Below, one piece after another: positions 37,906 to 40,002 of a stretch of 40,002 bases of DNA. The stretch lies in NCBI GenBank assembly GCA_002402175.1, contig NVVJ01000030.1, forward strand, positions 1 to 40,002, written 5' to 3'. How positions within the stretch are numbered: position 1 is the stretch's first letter; every line of letters begins with the position of its first letter. Below the pieces are notes generated by a model. It had not been told where the DNA came from. It ran no database searches and was given only the letters and a program-made list of their open reading frames with translations. Position numbers and translations under genes: made by a program. The DNA comes from SAR86 cluster bacterium (GTDB taxonomy: Bacteria; Pseudomonadota; Gammaproteobacteria; Pseudomonadales; Pseudohongiellaceae).

Positions 37906-38355
37906 ATGTCGAGCGGTACTGAAATAATCAAAGACGCGCTAAAGGAAATCGGCGCGCATAGTGTTGCTTCCCCCGCCGCCCCTGAAAGCATAGAAGACGG
38001 CCTCAAAAAGCTTAACTCGATGCTTGAAATGTGGCTCACAAAAGGCATTATGATTGGGGTTAGCCAGCTTGATAAGCATGGTGCTAACCTAAACGAACCC
38101 ACAGATTGCCGTGATGCTATTGTGACAAATCTTGCTATCTCTTGCGCGCCACTTTTCGACAACGGAAAAGTAATCGTATCTCAAGACCTTCGAATAAATG
38201 CGAGAGTTGGCTTTAACAATGTGGAATCATTGTACAGAAGGGTCGAAATACCTAAGAAGGTTCTTTCATCCACAACACCCGTAGGCGCCGGAAATAATCG
38301 TAATGGACGCTTTAACCGAACCTTCTGGCGCAGAGGCTCAGAGGTAGAAAACTAG
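37906..38355 (+). CDS. Head-completion/tail accessory factor, P22 gp4-like
   Basis: The 149-residue protein has helices at 5-20 and 25-45 with Leu-Lys-Lys-Leu-Asn-Ser-Met-Leu-Glu-Met-Trp, then Asp-Cys-Arg-Asp-Ala-Ile-Val-Thr-Asn-Leu-Ala. This fits the gp4 family that binds the portal ring and holds the tail hub. P22 gp4 has 166 residues and a muramidase activity. No such active site could be assigned here. It lies directly before the gp10-like gene, as in P22. Confidence 0.82.
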   Translation: MSSGTEIIKDALKEIGAHSVASPAAPESIEDGLKKLNSMLEMWLTKGIMIGVSQLDKHGANLNEPTDCRDAIVTNLAISCAPLFDNGKVIVSQDLRINARVGFNNVESLYRRVEIPKKVLSSTTPVGAGNNRNGRFNRTFWRRGSEVEN

Positions 38356-38365
38356 GGGCTAAAAT

Positions 38366-39724
38366 ATGCCAACTTTACCTTTTCCGGCAGGATTTGCCGG
38401 AGTAGAAAACCTACCCAAAAGCCGCGAATCTCTTACAAATTGCTTTAATAATCAGCAAGGCGCAATCATTCCGCGCCCGGGCATTGATGAGATAGCAGAA
38501 CTTGATGGAATTGCGCGTGGTCAATTTGTCTGGAACAAGTCGCTTTATCAAGTATTCAGCACAAACCTAGTTACTGACACCATAACGGGGGCGAACACGA
38601 TCATCGGCGCAATCGCTGGCAATGAAATCATTGACACGGCTATCGGATTTAATGAGGCGGTTATTGTCGTTAAAGGCGGCGAAATCTACACTCTGGATAA
38701 ATCAAACACGCTTGTTTCAATTCTAGGCAATCCCAACATTGTTTCGTGCGATGCCGTCACCCATATCAATGGCCGCTTTCTTTACATTCCAAGCGACGGA
38801 TCGCCCTCATTCTTTTCCGACATTGGCGCGGCGGGCACAGTGCAAGCGGCTAGCTTTTTCGATGCGGAAGAATTGCCGGATGATAACAAAACAACCTTCA
38901 ACCTGCGCAATACGCTTTATATCGGCGGCACGGACAGTTTCGAGTTGTTCCGCGACACACCCGCATTCCCTGTTCCATTCCAAAGGATAACAGGGGCGCG
39001 GCTTGATTATGGTTTCATCGGTGGACTTGTGGCATATGCTGACACATTCGCATTCATTGGGCGCGAGAAGGATCAGGATCACGGTATCTATTTGATTAAT
39101 CAGGGACGCGCCGATAAAATATCAAACGAGGCGATTGATGCCATTCTAAAGACACATACCCTTGAAAGCCTATCCAATGCAGTCGCAACGCGCTTTAAAT
39201 GGCGCAGCTATGATATTATGACCTTCACATTATCGACTGCCAGCTTTGGTTACTTTGGCGGCCAGTGGTTTCTTTTGAGCAAGTTGATTGATGGCATAGA
39301 AAGCCCTTGGAACGGTGGATTTATAAACCAGTTTGAGGGCGAGTATTATTCGGCATCATTGAAAAAGGTCGGCAGGCTTTCAGGTTCAAACACTGAATAC
39401 GGCGAGCTTATACCGCGCATCTTGGACATTCCGTTTCAACATCCCGACAATGAATGGTTTTCGGTGCAATCTATGGGTATGGCTATGAGCCAAGGATTTA
39501 ACACCGGGCCCGCTACCGTTGGTATGGCTTTGAGCCGCGACAATGTGAATTACGGCGAGTTTCTATTTCGTGAAATGGGCGCAATCGGTGAATACAGCAA
39601 GCACTTGGATTGGAACTATGCAGGAGGGCTGGGGTCATATGATGGCTTTATGGGGCTGAGGTTTTACACAACGCAGAATGTAGAGTTCGATACAAACGGA
39701 CTATTTGCCTTCTTTAGGAGTTAA
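38366..39724 (+). CDS. Tail hub protein, P22 gp10-like packaged-DNA stabiliser
   Basis: The 452-residue protein begins with Ser-Arg-Glu-Ser-Leu-Thr-Asn-Cys-Phe-Asn-Asn and Pro-Arg-Pro-Gly-Ile, features of the gp10 family (472 residues in P22). The remainder is a beta-rich propeller-like fold with repeated Gly-Gly and Phe-Ile-Gly turns. It seats on gp4, closes the head after packaging and carries the tailspike. The position after gp4 agrees. Confidence 0.88.
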   Translation: MPTLPFPAGFAGVENLPKSRESLTNCFNNQQGAIIPRPGIDEIAELDGIARGQFVWNKSLYQVFSTNLVTDTITGANTIIGAIAGNEIIDTAIGFNEAVIVVKGGEIYTLDKSNTLVSILGNPNIVSCDAVTHINGRFLYIPSDGSPSFFSDIGAAGTVQAASFFDAEELPDDNKTTFNLRNTLYIGGTDSFELFRDTPAFPVPFQRITGARLDYGFIGGLVAYADTFAFIGREKDQDHGIYLINQGRADKISNEAIDAILKTHTLESLSNAVATRFKWRSYDIMTFTLSTASFGYFGGQWFLLSKLIDGIESPWNGGFINQFEGEYYSASLKKVGRLSGSNTEYGELIPRILDIPFQHPDNEWFSVQSMGMAMSQGFNTGPATVGMALSRDNVNYGEFLFREMGAIGEYSKHLDWNYAGGLGSYDGFMGLRFYTTQNVEFDTNGLFAFFRS

Positions 39725-39727
39725 ATC

Positions 39728-40002
39728 ATGGTCGATCAACTTGTATCACAACCAGAACACGGCGAAACAATTATCCAAGACGGTAAGGCATCGCCAAGTA
39801 TGCAGCTATTTCTTGATGAATTGGCTCAGAAGATAAACGGCCAGCTTTTAGGGCCAGCACTACAAATGACGAGTTACACGGTTGACGGTGTTCCAAATGC
39901 ATCATCATGGGAAGCCGCGATGATCTATGTATCGGACGAAAGCGGCGGGTCTGTGCCCGCCTTCAGTGATGGTTTTGCGTGGCGGCGTTGCACGGATCGG
40001 GC
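39728..40002 (+). CDS. Small virion-module protein, 5' part of a gene split by the contig end
   Basis: The ATG lies three bases after the stop of the gp10-like gene. The frame runs off the end of the window and continues at base 2, stopping at TGA 44-46 after 95 residues in all. The C-terminal part is Gly/Ser/Trp-rich and ends CTDRAVIS, a short ending I associate with small phage tail or fibre-associated proteins in which a conserved Trp-Arg-Arg precedes it. By position it occupies the slot of the P22 tail needle gene 26, between gp10 and gp14. It is far too short, and shows no long heptad coiled coil, to be a conventional needle. I infer a head-tail or fibre-associated structural protein; the exact role is unknown. 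Confidence 0.8.
   Translation, partial: MVDQLVSQPEHGETIIQDGKASPSMQLFLDELAQKINGQLLGPALQMTSYTVDGVPNASSWEAAMIYVSDESGGSVPAFSDGFAWRRCTDR
39970..40002. repeat. 33-bp terminal direct repeat (circular contig overlap), right copy
   Basis: This is the exact copy of bases 1-33. Joining the two copies restores a complete gene that starts at 39728 and stops at 46. Confidence 0.93.

Overview
The window holds the genome of a double-stranded DNA podovirus with a P22-type virion. The virion genes run in the P22 order: terminase, portal, scaffold, coat, gp4-like and gp10-like head-completion factors, a gp14-like protein, gp7/gp20/gp16-like ejection proteins, then a tailspike with a P22-type head-binding domain. 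I infer an alphaproteobacterial host, because the phage carries a GapR/DUF2312 protein, a family typical of that class, and because several small proteins resemble ones from alphaproteobacterial phages. I saw no integrase, excisionase, full-length repressor, polymerase, tRNA or CRISPR array. The phage therefore looks virulent and dependent on host replication.

The first 33 bases recur exactly as the last 33. One 95-codon gene reads in frame across that join (39728 to the end, then to 46). The contig is therefore almost certainly a closed circular assembly of about 39,969 bp with a 33-bp overlap, as expected for a circularly permuted, headful-packaged genome.

Layout. (1) 27576-40002 joined to 1-11492, rightward: late genes. 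A fibre and accessory tail module (27576-31255) comes first. It is followed by terminase (31268-32933), two intrinsic terminators, head and neck genes (33222-46), ejection proteins (43-6315), the tailspike and two accessory tail genes (6327-9730), and a lysis cassette (9732-10867) with two trailing membrane proteins. (2) 11501-16428, leftward: an early or accessory operon of about 16 mostly tiny genes, joined by ATGA and TGATG overlaps. It includes a ribbon-helix-helix-like protein, Lar, RusA, GapR, a YfiM-like membrane protein, an Rmf-like protein and an HNH-AP2 endonuclease. (3) 16457-16530: two back-to-back promoters with good -35 boxes that face away from each other, the likely early control switch. 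(4) 16559-27503, rightward: early genes, with a lambda-exonuclease-type nuclease, a candidate annealing or ssDNA-binding partner, a LexA-like winged helix, a MazG-like protein, a beta-class DNA methyltransferase, a DUF1376 replication protein and many short proteins of unknown function.

The two early operons appear to supply recombination (exonuclease, partner, RusA), protection from restriction (Lar, methyltransferase), nucleotide or host control (MazG-like, GapR, Rmf-like) and regulators. The late operon builds a short-tailed particle and lyses the cell. The items most worth following are the unassigned recombination partner at 18664, the ejection protein fused to an S74-like chaperone domain at 469, the pseudoknot-like RNA before the scaffold gene at 35407, and the paired hairpins behind the GapR gene.
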